Notes: generated by a model not told the origin, from the letters alone. Numbered from the stretch's first letter, positions 10,111-22,534 are shown. The stretch is 64,000 bases of DNA from Aspidapion aeneum (GCA_963576565.1 OY755038.1:9129756-9193755), one strand, 5' to 3'. A program made the numbers and translations.

Positions 10111-11540
10111 ATCATTTTAAGAAATGCTTTCGGTGGCCAGATGTCGTTCTCCCTAGAGACCCGGTAGGGTCACTGCATCACGAAGACGTAGTGTCTTCTT
10201 TGGGTAGCGAGACGACAGCTAAATATTTTTGGTTATATGACGAATCTGACACTGTCAGGAGCGTAGCTTTTTTTGTATTTAAAAAAATAAAATGGTTTAC
10301 AAATGTTACGTAAATAACTGTCCGTCACACTCGGTATATATATTTAGACTGTCCAAATAAACAAACCATTCAAATAATTCTTTTCAGATTGTCGAATAAA
10401 ACCGATGTTTTTTATGATTTCAATATTTATCCACACACCGCAAGAAACCAAAAATTATTTGACATGTTTTATAAAATATAGAAAACTAATGTTGGATTTA
10501 TTCTGGGGCATAAATTGTACGTTTAATCCCTTTTTTTATGGACTTAGGTGATTAAAAGTAATTTCTTTAAAACTATAAAGGAAAAATTATAGGTTTTTTG
10601 GATCATTTTATTTTATTAATATACAAAAAACAAAAAGCTATCATGATACACGATAACGGTATTTCTGTTGCTTCCAGCTTGGCAGAAGTTTACTGTACTT
10701 TGCTGATAACTTGGTTGGTTTCGATTATTATTTTGTCCTTTGGCATAGCCGTCATATAAAGGAAGCATTTAACTTTCTAGACTTCTCCAGGATAAAAAAC
10801 AGGAATACCTTTTCGGTGAAATTTTTGACATTCTTTTTATTGCATCATTTTCGGTACTCTGAAAGCTGCTTTCTTTGGCGGCCTTTTTAGTGTCCATCTC
10901 AAAGTAGGAATTATTCTTTGTTCCATCTTTAAGAAATTTAATTCAAACTTGTTCTTATTTAGTTTGTTATGAAATAAATATTATTTTTTGCACATTTTGT
11001 TAGCGTCTGACTGACTTTTGTTTAATATCTATCATAGCAACGCGCCCAAAGCTCCCCAAAAAAATGAAAACTATCACTGCCCGCTGTATTATTATATACC
11101 GGGGGTTGACATGCTAAAACTAGAGTACCGGAGTAAGTGGTTTAATATTTATTTATTTTAAGATTATTATTATTTTTAGTATATAGGTAAACAATGGCAT
11201 TAAAGTCCCTTTTAATCACTTAACAAATTATAGTCGTCCTTCCGGTCGGGCTTAAAAAACTTAAAAAATATAATATAAAACTTAAAATATAAGTATGGTC
11301 TTTAATTTTTTTAAAAATATTTTACATACTGTAGGTACTCTAAAAATTCTGAGATCGCTTTACAAACTTCTACAAAAATTGTAGGTACTCTAAAAATTCC
11401 GAGGTTAATTTACAATATTGTATAAAAATTGCGTGTAGGTACTCTAATTATTCCGAGGTAAATTGACGAGTCGCCAATGGAAATTCCGAGGCAGGTCACG
11501 TGGGCTTGTCGCTACCCATGGAGATGCCAGGCTTCCAGGA
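10111..11540. other. Stretch without recognised gene
   Basis: AT-rich. A tandem-like AGGTACTCTAAAAATTCYGAG motif occurs three times at 11333-11460. At 10290 a frame MVYKCYVNNCPSHS hints at a THAP-type start but breaks down at once. Nothing else recognised. Confidence 0.35.
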
Positions 11541-11680
11541 TGCAGTGACCCTAAGACCCGGTATGTATGACATAGTTTAAGGAAATAGAGACGCGAGAAA
11601 CTTATTAAAGGGAAATATATTTAAGTCAAAATCAAAGGAGAGAAATATCGATCCTCTATACTCCAGTATTGTTTAGATAA
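11541..11680 (+). repeat. Dispersed repeat shared with 61437-61515
   Basis: GACCCGGTATGTATGACATAG and the ATATCGATCCTCTATACTCC segment match GACCCTGTATGTATGACATA and ATATCGGTCTTCTATACTCT at 61455-61505. Element identity unknown. Confidence 0.55.
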
Positions 11681-11699
11681 AGACGCACCTTCAGGGCTT

Positions 11700-12300
11700 G
11701 TTCATTCATAAACATAGTCGCTATGGACGAAACACGTCGACGATTATGCGAATCAAAAGAAAATATGAAAAACAGGAAAATTCTCGGTGAAGGCAATGTA
11801 CTGGCTTGACCAAAATCAGCACGCCGCCGAAGAAGATCAGTAACTAATATAATTTTCAGAAGAACATTCCTTTTCTAACGCATGCGAAACACAAACAATG
11901 AATTGAAGGCGAATAAGGCGTTCCAGTTTAAGATGTCGTGTGGCAGCAAAAAAAATTATTTTAAATGCAGAAAAAAAACAACAGTGATCGAGAACAAATT
12001 TTAGTTTATCGGCCACCAAGAACGCGTTACCAAGAAAAATATATATTCGGGAAAAGAAGAGCTGGAAGATTTTATGGGAATGTTTATGGGTGGATTTCGA
12101 CAAGAGGACATGGGGTTCTTTTTAGAATCCTTAGTAGGTTTAATGCTCAGGCGCATGTTAACATCATTAGAGACGTTATGCTTCCTCAAGTCAAGATTTA
12201 TTACCCAGATGGTTTTGTATACCCAGCAAGACAACTGCCAACAATTTTTAATTGTTTCTTTAATTTCACAAAAAAGCACAGCACAGCATCAATTTTGTTG
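11700..12300 (+). pseudogene. Tc1/mariner-superfamily transposase relic (DDE domain)
   Basis: One frame (from about 11965) gives VYRPPRTRYQEKY, VYGWISTRGHGVL, RFNAQAHVNIIRDVMLPQVK, then YPDGF; the next frame gives LYTQQDNC at about 12215. The RFNAQ..I..VMLP block followed by YPD and the QQDN motif is the region around the second catalytic Asp in Tc1/mariner transposases. Frames change at least once near 12210, stops interrupt the C-terminus and the first catalytic region is not clear. A dead element. Confidence 0.75.
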
Positions 12301-12848
12301 CATATATCCCTATTTATACCTTCGACCAATCAATCTCGATCGACATGACAGTTTAAACTCTGCGGATTACAGACACGTATTTATTACATCTGTACTAAAA
12401 CGGGGCCTCTAAAAATAACTGCTAAAGCGTGCTGGCAAGTTGGATTTCAAATAAATTGAAACATATGGTTTAGATAAATTAAGCACACTGATAACTGGTG
12501 CAGCGCTCTCAGCGTCATGTTTTTCTAAGCTTAAAAACATCCATTATGAGTTACCTTTTAAGTTGGTGGAAAAAGTGCCAAGAAAGCGGCTACGTCAACT
12601 TAAAATAATGATGAAACGTGCAATAACCGGCTATTCGCACACTACATGTCTGACTGCGCAGCCCACGAGAAAGACCAGCCCGGGCGCGGAAATATCACGT
12701 GACCGTAGGAGGCTCACAAAAAAACGCCTCACGGCCCGCTGTCATTATAAAACATGTGTGTGTTCAGTTTTGGTATCTTTGTTTACGTCGATTTTTTTTT
12801 AATTCGGGCAGGAATTTTATGTGAAGTTCATCAAAGTTATTGAAATAA

Positions 12849-12885
12849 CGCAGCCCACGAAAAAGACTGTAGTGGGCTGCGTTAA
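12849..12885. repeat. Hairpin carrying the P-like terminal motif
   Basis: AACGCAGCCCAC and GTGGGCTGCGTT form a 12-bp perfect stem around a 13-base loop GAAAAAGACTGTA. The stem plus start of the loop repeats the P-like element terminus (CGCAGCCCACGA.AAAGAC), giving a third internal copy of the motif. It could be an internal transposase binding site; that is inference. Confidence 0.6.
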
Positions 12886-13126
12886 AATAATTAATGGCTA
12901 ATGAGTAAATTATAAAGAAAATACCTATAAGATAAACTATGCCGCGAACGTGTAATTAGTGTTGTTCCTTGTCGGTCCAGCTATAAAACTGAAACCTAAT
13001 ATGTTGCAAACGGGAAAGAAGTGGTAAAGGATAAGATCTTGGATAAGATTGATCAAGTAATAGACATCTCTAGTGACATTTTCGATGGAGAGAGTGAAAA
13101 ATGTGTTCAGTTGTCATTTCTTATTG

Positions 13127-13195
13127 AACAATAAGGCGCTGACTGTGACGTAGCACGGCACCCCGACACAAAATATGATTCCGGAACGTACCACC
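13127..13195 (+). repeat. Internal inverted repeat of the P-like element, left arm
   Basis: AAGGCGCTGACTGTGACGTAG...CACCCCGACA matches the reverse complement of 15955-16020 (TAGGCGCTGACTCGTGACGTAG...CACCCCGACA). A further block at 13463-13500 (CACAGTGGGCTTGCGGACCT) matches the reverse complement of 15885-15925. Confidence 0.6.
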
Positions 13196-13754
13196 AACTA
13201 ATCTAATCGTGTCATTGACTGAACTTACACATTATTATCTGATTATTCACCATCTCTTTTTAAACTAATGTATTAGTAAGGGCGCTTAATAATATTAAAC
13301 AAACATGAGTTTAATAACAAAACAGTGGTCTACTCGTTTTATTTACTAAACTCACACATTGTCATTCAGCTACTTACTCTCTCTTTTTAACTCAAAGTAG
13401 TGGGGCGCACTCAATCTAAAACAGTCATGCCATTTTGACAATCAACGTCAATCGATTTTCTAATGCACACAGTGGGCTTGCGGACCTAATTTTTGGCCAA
13501 AAAGGGTTAAATTAAAAACATACTGAAACTTCTTAACACCTTTACTAAAAGAGTAGATAGTCCAGCAGCCCTTGAAAAAGCTATGATTTAATTGACGTAA
13601 CTCAGCTATTTTTTAGAAGTGTCATTTTTCCTTTCAAAGGAATGCGTTAAAGTACCATATTTGTATGGCGGTTTGATCCAGATTTCAAGCCATTTTACGA
13701 CAATATTTTATGTTGCATAAAATTCGCATAAAATAAAACTTGTAAGAAGAGATA

Positions 13755-14607
13755 GGGAAAAGGGGGGCAAAATGGGTTTTGCGGGTAAAATGGGATATCG
13801 CAGTTTTAAGTAAATTGCGCAAAAATAAAACCTTCTAATATTAGATGTTTTATCCTTATGACTGGTTCAACTCTCTGCAATATGATTGGTGCCGGTCGGT
13901 TGAGCTTATGTTCGTTTTCGCTGTTTATTGTTAAAATAGCTTGCACATTTTGTGATGGTAAGTACATTTTTTACAGACTTTTTAAAATTTTGTTAACATT
14001 GAACAATTAGTGGGTCTATGTATTATTATTCATAATTAAACGCATCTCCCGTAAAATTAGTCTTTTACTCGGTGGTTTGGGCCAAAACGGGGTTTTTTGA
14101 TGGGGGCAAAATGGGGTACCTTGTTATACCTAGGAACCTATACCCCATTTTGCCCAAAAAAAATATTTGTTTTTTGATAGCATCACTGAAAGTCGTATTT
14201 TATGCTGTCTTTGCAAAAAATTGACGCAAAATTCATGTAGGAGAGTCGACAGCGATGACTTGGTCGCTGTCGACTAATTATTATAAATATATTTACATTA
14301 TATTACAACTTTTTATTTTGCAAATAAGTATTTTTAACTTGTTTAGTATTTTAATAAATAAAACTAGTAAATAAAAATATTGATTCTAAATTACACAACC
14401 GCCCGCCCGTTTCGCCACCCCATTTTACCAAAGAAAACTAAAAATAAAATTATGATGGAGTTCTAAATATGTAGTTTAAACTGAAAACTAAAACATAAAA
14501 ATAACGTATCTAGCCAACTTAATTCCAAATGACGAACGCAATGGTGACCATTTACTAGGAGAAAAAAACCTATAAATTTAAGTATCCCATTTTACCCCCC
14601 TTTCCCC
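13755..14607 (+). mobile_element. GGGGCAAAATGGG-ended element, copy 1
   Basis: Ends GGGAAAAGGGGGGCAAAATG and, in reverse complement, GGGGAAAGGGGGGTAAAATG, flanked by TA (13753-13754, 14608-14609). Two other copies, inverted, lie at 38950-40236 and 50102-51179. Shared internal landmarks: CAATATGATTGGTGCCGGTC, a GATGGTAAGTAC splice-donor-like site near 13954, GAACAATTAGTGGGT, and GGAGAGTCGACAGCGATGAC. No transposase frame seen. Superfamily not assigned; TA target sites fit several. Confidence 0.75.
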
Positions 14608-15349
14608 TAATTAGACTAGGAACTGTATATTTTGATTCCAATTTTGATGTGCAGACAGGTCAGACAATGGTTTTTGCGTGGAATTTCTGAAATTATATAA
14701 AAAAATTTCTTATAAATGTTGGACAAATATTTTGCTTCCCTCATCAAGCATGTTGTTAAAATTTTTATTTTTATAAAGAGTATATATACATATTTTTCAA
14801 AAATTGTACTTCAAAATCTACTTGCCCGTATGAAAGATATTATTAGTTTACTAAAAATGGATGGAGAAAAACTCAAACTCAAAAAAAAGCATGTCAATTT
14901 TTGTCTATTATTTTTAAAGCACTTTAAGCTAAATAGAACGAATAAACATAGAAAAATATATATTAATAAAAAATATAAATAATGTATAAAAAAATTCAAA
15001 GTTAAAAATATAAAAAAAATTATGTTCATTTTCAAAAATCAAGTAAAAAGATGGTCACTCCATAATAAAACCCAACTGCAATATCTCAAAAACAGGTGGA
15101 TTGTTTATGAAAGAAAAAAATAGGTCAAAACTTTTAAGGTAAACGGTTCTATTTCAAATCATCAGCAGTTTATCAAACCTGACTTTTAACAAAATAGTAT
15201 AAAAAAGTGGACGCTTTAAAAATATTTATTTGGTTGGACTTAAAAACACATTTTTCTAGAAAAATCAATCTTATGTGATTATGCAGTGGTTAAACTTGCA
15301 GGTTCTTATCCGTTGCAAAGTCAGGGTACGTTCGTATTATTTTCTAGTT

Positions 15350-15830
15350 TCACAAATCGGTTTATAAATATAGGATAGTCTATAGGATAAAGATTTTAGG
15401 TTCGCCGTGCAAGTTTTTTTTTGTTTGAGTAAAAAATAATAACAAGCGACGTTAAACACCGCAGAGTTCCACATTTAATACATATCGGTTCATAAATGTA
15501 GAAGTTCTGCATTTCGAATCTGCCATGATATTTTTTCTACGGTTAACTCATAAATCTTAATTATCGACTTCCCAAAGTTCCAATTTTGATACATATCGGT
15601 TCATAAATAGAAAGCTCTGTCCTTTTGGATCTGTCATGTAATTTTTAAGTTTGATTTTATAATAATACGACTTTAGACACGCCAGAGTTACGAATTTGAA
15701 ACCTATTGGTAAATAAGTTTTATTAAATTTAAGTCAAAAATCATATTTAGCGACTATTAACACTAAATTTCATACTTACCGGTTCATAAATAGAAAACTT
15801 CGCCATTTTGGATTCGCCATTTAGATTGAT
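15350..15830 (+). repeat. Degenerate tandem repeat, about 115 bp unit
   Basis: CATATCGGTTCATAAAT plus a following RGAAARCTYTGYCNTTTTGG stretch recurs at about 15482, 15594 and 15778, with a weaker unit between. It resembles the tandem block at 26700-27060, whose units also carry TTTTGGATCCGCCATTTT. Lies inside the P-like element. Confidence 0.6.
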
Positions 15831-16073
15831 AATTACTTCTTTCTCATTTCAAAACAAAATATTGTTACAAAACCTATTTTTCTAATTTTGGTCAAAAATC
15901 AGATCCGGGAGCCCACTGTGCAGCGCTATGAGTTGCAAAGAGATGCAAATGAGTATGTTCCAAAATTACAATTTATGTCGGGGTGCTAATGTCAACCTAC
16001 GTCACGAGTCAGCGCCTAATTAGGTCTCTTGAAAAGGTAACCTGAGAATCGAAGATATTGTGGATACACTTTA

Positions 16074-16631
16074 ATGTTGGCTTCATCTTTGTTTATCCAG
16101 TCATCCAGTGAATACACGTCAATTTACAATTCTAATAAGGTAATATGTCTTCCGCACCCTCGCAATATTAAAAAACTGATTTGTAAAATATTGTTAACAG
16201 ATAGTAATCTCTCTGGTAGTGTGAAATATTTAAAAAGTAAGATACAGCTTTTAAAAGAACATGAGTTGGTAGTTAACTTACACTTTAATGAAATATATAT
16301 TAAACTTTGTGCTGGGTAATTTTTCAAAAAATTATTGACGACCACTACATTCAGTTCATTGAGTGTGAAAACCATCTCACTTGTTCACAAAATCACTTGT
16401 TTCTTTTTAATAAATTATTGTGAAATGTTTTATATTGAAAATTTTTCTTCAGATAACTCTAGCGAGTGTTTTTGTGGAGAAAAACTATTGTCAAAGCTTG
16501 AAAAAATTAGTTTAAGGGCATGTAAAGTTTTTTTAAATAATTTTATTAAAAAGCACAATGATTTAGTGTCTGCTAATAAATATTTGAATAAGAACTCAGA
16601 CAAAGATGATGACACTCAAATAAAAAATTAA
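16074..16631 (+). pseudogene. P-element-type transposase fragment
   Basis: A single frame gives MLASSLFIQSSSEYTSIY, VICLPHPRNIKKLICKIL and VVNLHFNEIYIK, then TAA (16317), and continues in the same frame to 16631 with MFYIENFSSDNSSECF and RACKVFLNNFIKKHND. The LPHPR.IKKL stretch followed by VVNLH.(D)EIY is the start of the RNase H-like catalytic domain of P/THAP9-type transposases. The acidic residue before E in the DE(M/I) motif is Asn here. The THAP domain, the GTP-binding middle part and other catalytic acids are not present. Reading in one frame across the stop suggests recent decay or an internal deletion like those of non-autonomous P derivatives. Confidence 0.65.
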
Positions 16632-16999
16632 AAAACTAAAAGCTTAGGTTTGATATGTCCAATTTTGAAAGACTTGTATAGATTTGAAGTTACTAACGAT
16701 ATTATGTATATTTTGTATATTTTTTTAATTTATAGATTCAGTTCTTTTATCCATAATAAACACATATATCAGCAAAATATTTTTTTCAATTTTTGCCTAT
16801 AAACAATAATTTTTTGTTAATTTATTTAAATTGTGTAAAAACATATAATATATTAAGCAATACAATAAGAATCCTGGGACTCCTAAGATCACGTGACCGC
16901 CGACTTGCTTATAACGCGTCATGGCCGGTCTTTATCGTTGGCTGCGGTCTGACTCTACTGACTATAATAAGAAAATATAACAGTTATTTTTTAAAAGAT

Positions 17000-19073
17000 A
17001 AGGTTTTTATTTTAGTCATTTAGAATTATTTATTTACTTTTATAGTTTTATTTAGATGCTGAATTAAAGTTTTCCGAGTTTAATCAAGCTAAGTTGTAAA
17101 TTGCAACTATATTAAATGAACAAAACTAATTAATACCCAAAGTTAGCTAAAGAAGTACACAACTTAACTTGGTTTTTATGTTGGTTTATCCTTAATTCTT
17201 TCCTGTTTTTGTTTTAATAAAAAGAGATTGTTTCTGGTTTACACAAGGTTTATATTTTATTTTAAAAAAATGATGAATTTCATTACAATTTCAAAGGTTA
17301 CAAATGACTTTGTAAACGATGCAATAATCGTATTACATTAAATTTTATGAGTTATACATTGATTTATAAAGAATATATTTTTTAGTTAATTTTACAAAAA
17401 TTTGATAGTTATTGTTAATTACAACTTTGAAAATTTACATTATTCTGTATGCATTTAATTTCTCTAATTTAAAATCTGATTATCAGTTAAAAACAAAATT
17501 ATTTTTCTTTGAACTAACTTTGATAAATATGTAATGAACTAGACAAAGTTTTAAAAACAAAAGTAAAGGTTTTCTTTTAAAGAAACAAAAGAAAACCTTT
17601 CATGTATAAGTTCATTAAGGAAATATACAAAGTTGTTGTAATTGTTTTAGCCATTTTAAAAAAGATGGATGGCAAAGAAATGACAAGCATTTCTTTACCG
17701 GAAGAAAAACTTACATTCAAAGAAAAAACTCTCGCAACGCGAAAATGTGACTTTTTAACCAAAACTCACTTTTGTCGTGTCAAAATCGAAACTAATCTTT
17801 GATATTTCGTATTCCAAAAAAGAAACCCTTCTTTAAAATGGCCCTAAAATGAATAGGCTTGGCTTAAAAAGGGCGGGTACCATTGACCCTAGATCAGCAA
17901 GATCTCTTAAACCAATCAAAATAGAGAGGCTTAGATCAAAATTGGTGTCTGTACATCTTTACTTAAAATGGTACTAGAAAGTGATAGAAAATGAACTTAT
18001 CTTAAAAATTTTACAAGAGAAGGATGGAAAAACCAAAAGTCACCCAATATTAACCTCTAAAGGAAAGAATCTTAAACGAATGGCCACACAAAATTTACTT
18101 AATTACAAAAGAAAATTGTCTTGCCAATTAAAATATATTTTGAAAATACCTTTATATCTAGGCCTTTGAGATCTGAAAATGGATTGGCTTTGTCAAAATT
18201 TTGCTAGAAAAAAAACCAATAAAAAAAACTTAATTTGATTTGCAAAGAAAATAAACCAGAAAATTATTTTTTAAAGACTTCCTCAGACTAAAAAAACGAC
18301 GTTGAACCTATATTATAAAACATATTAAATCTAGACGCCAATCGTTCCTAATTTCCTTAAAGTACAAAGTTGCAGATATCTTTTAATATTGCACACTTAG
18401 TTCCCGTGTTTCGATGGAACTAATTAACATCATCAAAAGACAAATGCTAGTCTATATTATAAATGAACAAGTTTTTCCACACAAGAAGAAAAATGTAGTT
18501 ACACATTCTGATCATATGGAAGATACATTTTTCGCCGTCGACAGTGGCTAGATTGAAAATAGATAAATTTTCTCCATATAATTCAGCGTGGTCAGTGGGT
18601 TCAAGGAAGAAAGTAGATACCCATATATGCTAATTAGTTAAAACTCTGTCTTGTTAGGTATCAGTTTTTTTTGCAAAATTTCGTACGTTTCAATGGTGCA
18701 AACCATAATCTGATTATTTGAAAGTTTAAACAATACATTTGAACATAACTGTATCTTAGGAGAATACAACATGTGATTATGTCGACAAAACTTTATGATC
18801 ACAAAATATCCCAAAAGCTGTTTTCTCACGAAACCCTTTTTTTTATAACTAAATAATTTATTTAAAAAAACAGATTTTTGGAAACGGGCGGACAAGCACC
18901 ATAAATTTTTAATAGAAGTTTTACGATTATATCCTTGTTAAAACACCCCAAATGTTTCATAGTCTTGTAAAATCAAACCGACGGGAAAAAACACTATTAG
19001 AATAAGAAAACGATTTAGTTCTGCAAAATTCACTAAATGAAATCTGCTACATTAGCAGCATTGTATGCTATCT
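17000..19073. other. AT-rich stretch without recognised gene
   Basis: No coding homology seen. A perfect 14-bp hairpin (AAAGGTTTTCTTTT at 17565-17578 with AAAAGAAAACCTTT at 17587-17600) is the only structure noted. Confidence 0.4.
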
Positions 19074-21672
19074 CAGGGCTGAACCGAACCGTCGTGCCGA
19101 GAATGCACTGGTATCCATGTCCATACTAATAGAGAATTATTGAAATAAAGCTAGGCTATAATAGTGCCAGGCACAATTTTGACACCTTCACATTGTAATA
19201 TCAGCTGTGATCTTTCAACACACGGCCTTTGTTTACTATATGAACCGGAATAAATAGTGCCTTCTTTTATTAATTGAAAATAAAAGACGATAGTTTTAAA
19301 TTCGACTTTGGTATGTCAATTTTGAAGGATCAACTGTCAGTTTTCAATGTGATTGTGTCAAAATAGTACCTGGCACAATTATAGCCTGGCTGTATTTCAA
19401 TAATTCTCTAGTGACTGACTGTGTGACGCTACCAAGCGCATTCAGCGAAACCTTGCAGCTCCTTACGGTTCTCGATGAGACCGTATATTGGCTGTCGGAG
19501 AGGATTTTTATTGTCCTAAGTTTCATTCGTGGTCACTTATCACCGTTCAATGGCTACGAGTTCGGCCTGAAATATAGTAGCCAATTGGCCGCGACTGTTC
19601 AATCTTGACTTTTTGACTGTCGGAGAAGACTTTTATTGTCCTATCACTGGTTCAGGGCTGAAAAATTTGGAAGATGCCGCTTTCCTCGCTGCTTGGTCTG
19701 CGGCCTCGTTTCCGTCGTGCCGAGAATGCACTAGTATCCATAAAAGAAACGAATATAATAATTTATGTCCATACTAATGCCTGACTGTTAGCGCCACCAA
19801 GCGCATTCAGCGAATCCCTGCAGCTGCTGACGTTTCTCGATGAGACCGTATATTGGCTGTCGGAGAGGATTTTTATTGTCCTACGTTCTATTCGTGGTCA
19901 CTTATCACAGTTCAATGGCTACGAGTTCGGCCTGAAATATAGTAGCCAATTGGCCGCGACTGTTTAATCTTGATTTTTTGACTGTCGGAGAAGATTTTTA
20001 TTGTCCTATCACTGGTTCGGGGCTGAAAAATTTGGAAGATGCCGCTTCCCTCGCTGCTTGGTGTGCGGCCTCGTTTCCGTCGCGCCGAGAATGCACTAGT
20101 ATCTATACCAGAAACGAATATAATAATTTATGTCCATACTAATGACTGACTGTTAGCGCCACCAAGCGCATTCAGCAAATCCCTGCAGCTCTTTACGGTT
20201 CTCGATGAGACCGTATATTGGCTGTCGGAGAGGATTTTTATTGTCCTACGTTCCATTCGTGGTCACTTATCACAGTTCAATGGCTACGATTTCGGCCTGA
20301 AATATAGTAGCCAATTGGCCGCGACTGTTTAATCTTGACTTTTTGACTGTCGGAGATGATTTTTATTGCCCTATCACTGGTTCAGGGCTGAAAAATTTGC
20401 AAGATGCCGCTTTCCTCGCTGCTTGGTCTGCGGCCTCGTTTCCGTCGTGCCGAGAATGCTCTACTATCCATAAAAGAAACGAATATAATAATTTATGTCC
20501 ATTCTAATGACTGACTGTTAGCGCCACCAAGCGCATTCAGCGAATCCCTGCAGCTGCTGACGGTTCTCGATGAGACCGTATATTGGCTGTCGGAGAGGAT
20601 TTTTATTGTCCTAAGTTCCATTCGTGGTTACTTATCAGAGTTCAATGGCTACGATTTCGGCCTGAAATATAGTAGCCAATTGGCCGCGACTGTTTAATCT
20701 TGACTTTTTGACTGTCGGAGAAGATTTTTATTGTCCTATCACTGGTTCAGGGCTGAAAAATTTGGAAGATGCCGCTTTCCTTGCTGCTTGGGCTGCGGCC
20801 TCATTTCCGTCGTGCCGAGAATGCACTAGTGTTCATACCAGAAACGAATATAATAATTTATGTCCATACTAATGACTGACTGTTAGCGCCACCAAGCGCA
20901 TTCAGCAAATCCCTGCAGCTCTTGACGGTTCTCGATAAGACCGTATATTGGCTGTCGGAGAGGATTTTTATTATCCTAAGTTCCATTCGTGGTCACTTAT
21001 CACAGTTCAATGGCTACGATTTCGGCCTGAAATATAGTAGCCAATTGGCCGTGACTGTTTAATCTTGACTTTTTGACTGTCGGAGAAGATTTTTATTGCC
21101 CTATCACTGGTTCGGGGCTGAAAAATTTGGAAGATGCCGCTTTCCTCGCTGCTTGGTCTGCGGCCTCGTTTCGGTCGTGCCGAGAATGCACTAGTATCCA
21201 TACCAGAAACGAATATAATAATTTATGTCCATACTAATGACTGACTGTTAGTGCCACCAAACGCATTCAGCGAATCCCTGCAGCAGCTTACGGTTCTCGA
21301 TGAGACCGTATATTGGCTGTCGGAGAGGATTTTTATTGTCCTAAGTTTCATTCGTGGTCACTTATCACCGTTCAATGGCTACGAGTTCGGCCTGAAATAT
21401 AGTAGCCAATTGGCCGCGACTGTTCAATCTTGACTTTTTGACTGTCGGAGAAGACTTTTATTGTCCTATCACTGGTTCGGGGCTGAAAAATTTGGAAGAT
21501 GCCCCTTCCCTCGCTGCTTGGTCTGCGGCCTCGTTTCCGTCGTGCCGAGAATGCACTAGTATCCATACCAGAAACGAATATAATAATTTATGTCCATACT
21601 AATGTCTGACTGTTAGCGCCACCAAGCGCATTCAGCGAATCCCTGCAGGTGCTTACGGTTCTCGATGAGAAG
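19074..21672 (+). repeat. 365-bp satellite array, about 6.1 units plus a truncated unit
   Basis: The landmark TTCAGC occurs at 19441, 19806, 20171, 20536, 20901, 21266 and 21631: exactly 365 bp each time. Units are very similar by eye, implying recent homogenisation. Each unit contains an internal near-duplicate, CTGTCGGAGARGATTTTTAT, twice, 125 bp apart. A rearranged partial unit (19074-19130) is separated from the array by a MITE. The array stops abruptly in mid unit at 21672. Composition is richer in GC than the flanks. Open frames recur in every unit but show no known domain. Confidence 0.92.
19131..19410. mobile_element. MITE inserted in the satellite (same family as 28129-28414)
   Basis: Left arm AGAGAATTATTGAAATAAAG and right arm (reverse complement AGAGAATTATTGAAATACAG) continue as inverted repeats through GTGCCAGGCACAATTTTGAC. 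It interrupts the satellite consensus at CCATACTAAT/GACTGACTG. The interior shares GTATGTCAATTTTGAARGAT and CAACTGTCAGTTTT with the copy at 28129-28414. Confidence 0.85.
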
Positions 21673-22490
21673 AAATGTGGTATAGGTACACTAGCTCCCT
21701 TTTTTATGTCCCTTTATTTTTCCTACATTTCTAGCATACAGAGGAACAGTGCTCCGTTTGGTCACAACGCTTGATTTCAGATAAGCATCATAATGTATTA
21801 AATAGGACATAAGCCGAGAAAAAGGTGGGGGTTGATTTTAAAAATTTCTGTTTTTAAAGTTCTGCTAAAAATATTCCTTGTGTGGTACTTTATTAAAGGT
21901 AACTGGCAGGATGATAAAAAAGATAGTATGTTTAGTTCAGTAGTGTTACACTGGGGGGGGGGGGGGATCTCCAATCAGACACGTCCCGGGTGGCGGATAG
22001 GGGGTTATTTTCCCGGACCAAAATGGGTAAAAATTAAGTTAAACATTAATCGTGTCAGCTTAAGTGCCCATAAATTGGTTGAGTATTTTTAAATGGCATT
22101 ATGAGCCAGCAATGGACCATGTCTGGACTATAACATATAACCAAGACACATAAAAAGTACTGGAAGTCACAAATTCGGCTTTTAAAGGAAAGAAATCCTT
22201 GGAAATTCTGGAATTTAAAATTTAACAATCAACAAAACCAAAGAATTACTATCAAAATGAGATAAAAAAATTTTACAGAACGGTAATAGGAAATTTTTTT
22301 AATTCAAATGTAGGATGTTAATTTAGGACGTCTTAATTTGACCTAAAAAGTGAAAACTCCCCAATATCGTATTGTATTAAGCCGAGCCAAACTTGGGCCG
22401 CGGATCCATTAGACTAATAATTTCAGGAGCGGATCTACTCACAGCTATAGCGTGGGCAGCTCTCCAGATGAGAAGGGAATCAAAATTAAA
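21673..22490. other. Stretch without recognised gene
   Basis: Contains a G run at 21954-21966 next to GC-rich sequence that resembles the purine-rich arms of the hAT MITEs elsewhere in the window, but no matching terminal repeats were found. Confidence 0.35.
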
Positions 22491-22534
22491 ACATATTGTT
22501 TTTTTTTTAATTTATTAAAATAAAACAATAAGAA

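Larger units (their letters stand above)
12656..16946 (+). mobile_element. P-like DNA transposon, internally deleted, with 8-bp target duplication
   Basis: The left end GCGCAGCCCACGAGAAAGAC and the right end (reverse complement CGCAGCCAACGATAAAGACC) are inverted repeats that stay alignable for about 80 bp, through TCACGTGA. Both ends are flanked by the same 8 bases, GTCTGACT (12648-12655 and 16947-16954), the duplication length of P elements. A P-type transposase fragment lies near the right end (16074-16631). The TIR motif is repeated inside a hairpin at 12848-12886. Sub-terminal inverted repeats lie at 13130-13195 and 15955-16020. The ORF start and middle are missing, and a second element (13755-14607) is nested. 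Confidence 0.75.

Noticed and set aside
10290..10340. THAP-domain start (MVYKCYVNNCPSHS)
   Set aside because: Only the first cysteines fit and the frame stops at once; not enough to call.
19411..21566. Recurring frames such as VLDETVYWLSERIFIVLSF in satellite units
   Set aside because: They repeat with the 365-bp period on both strands with no known domain; satellite by-product.
19074..21672. CRISPR array
   Set aside because: Period 365 bp with no variable spacers; it is a satellite in a eukaryotic genome.
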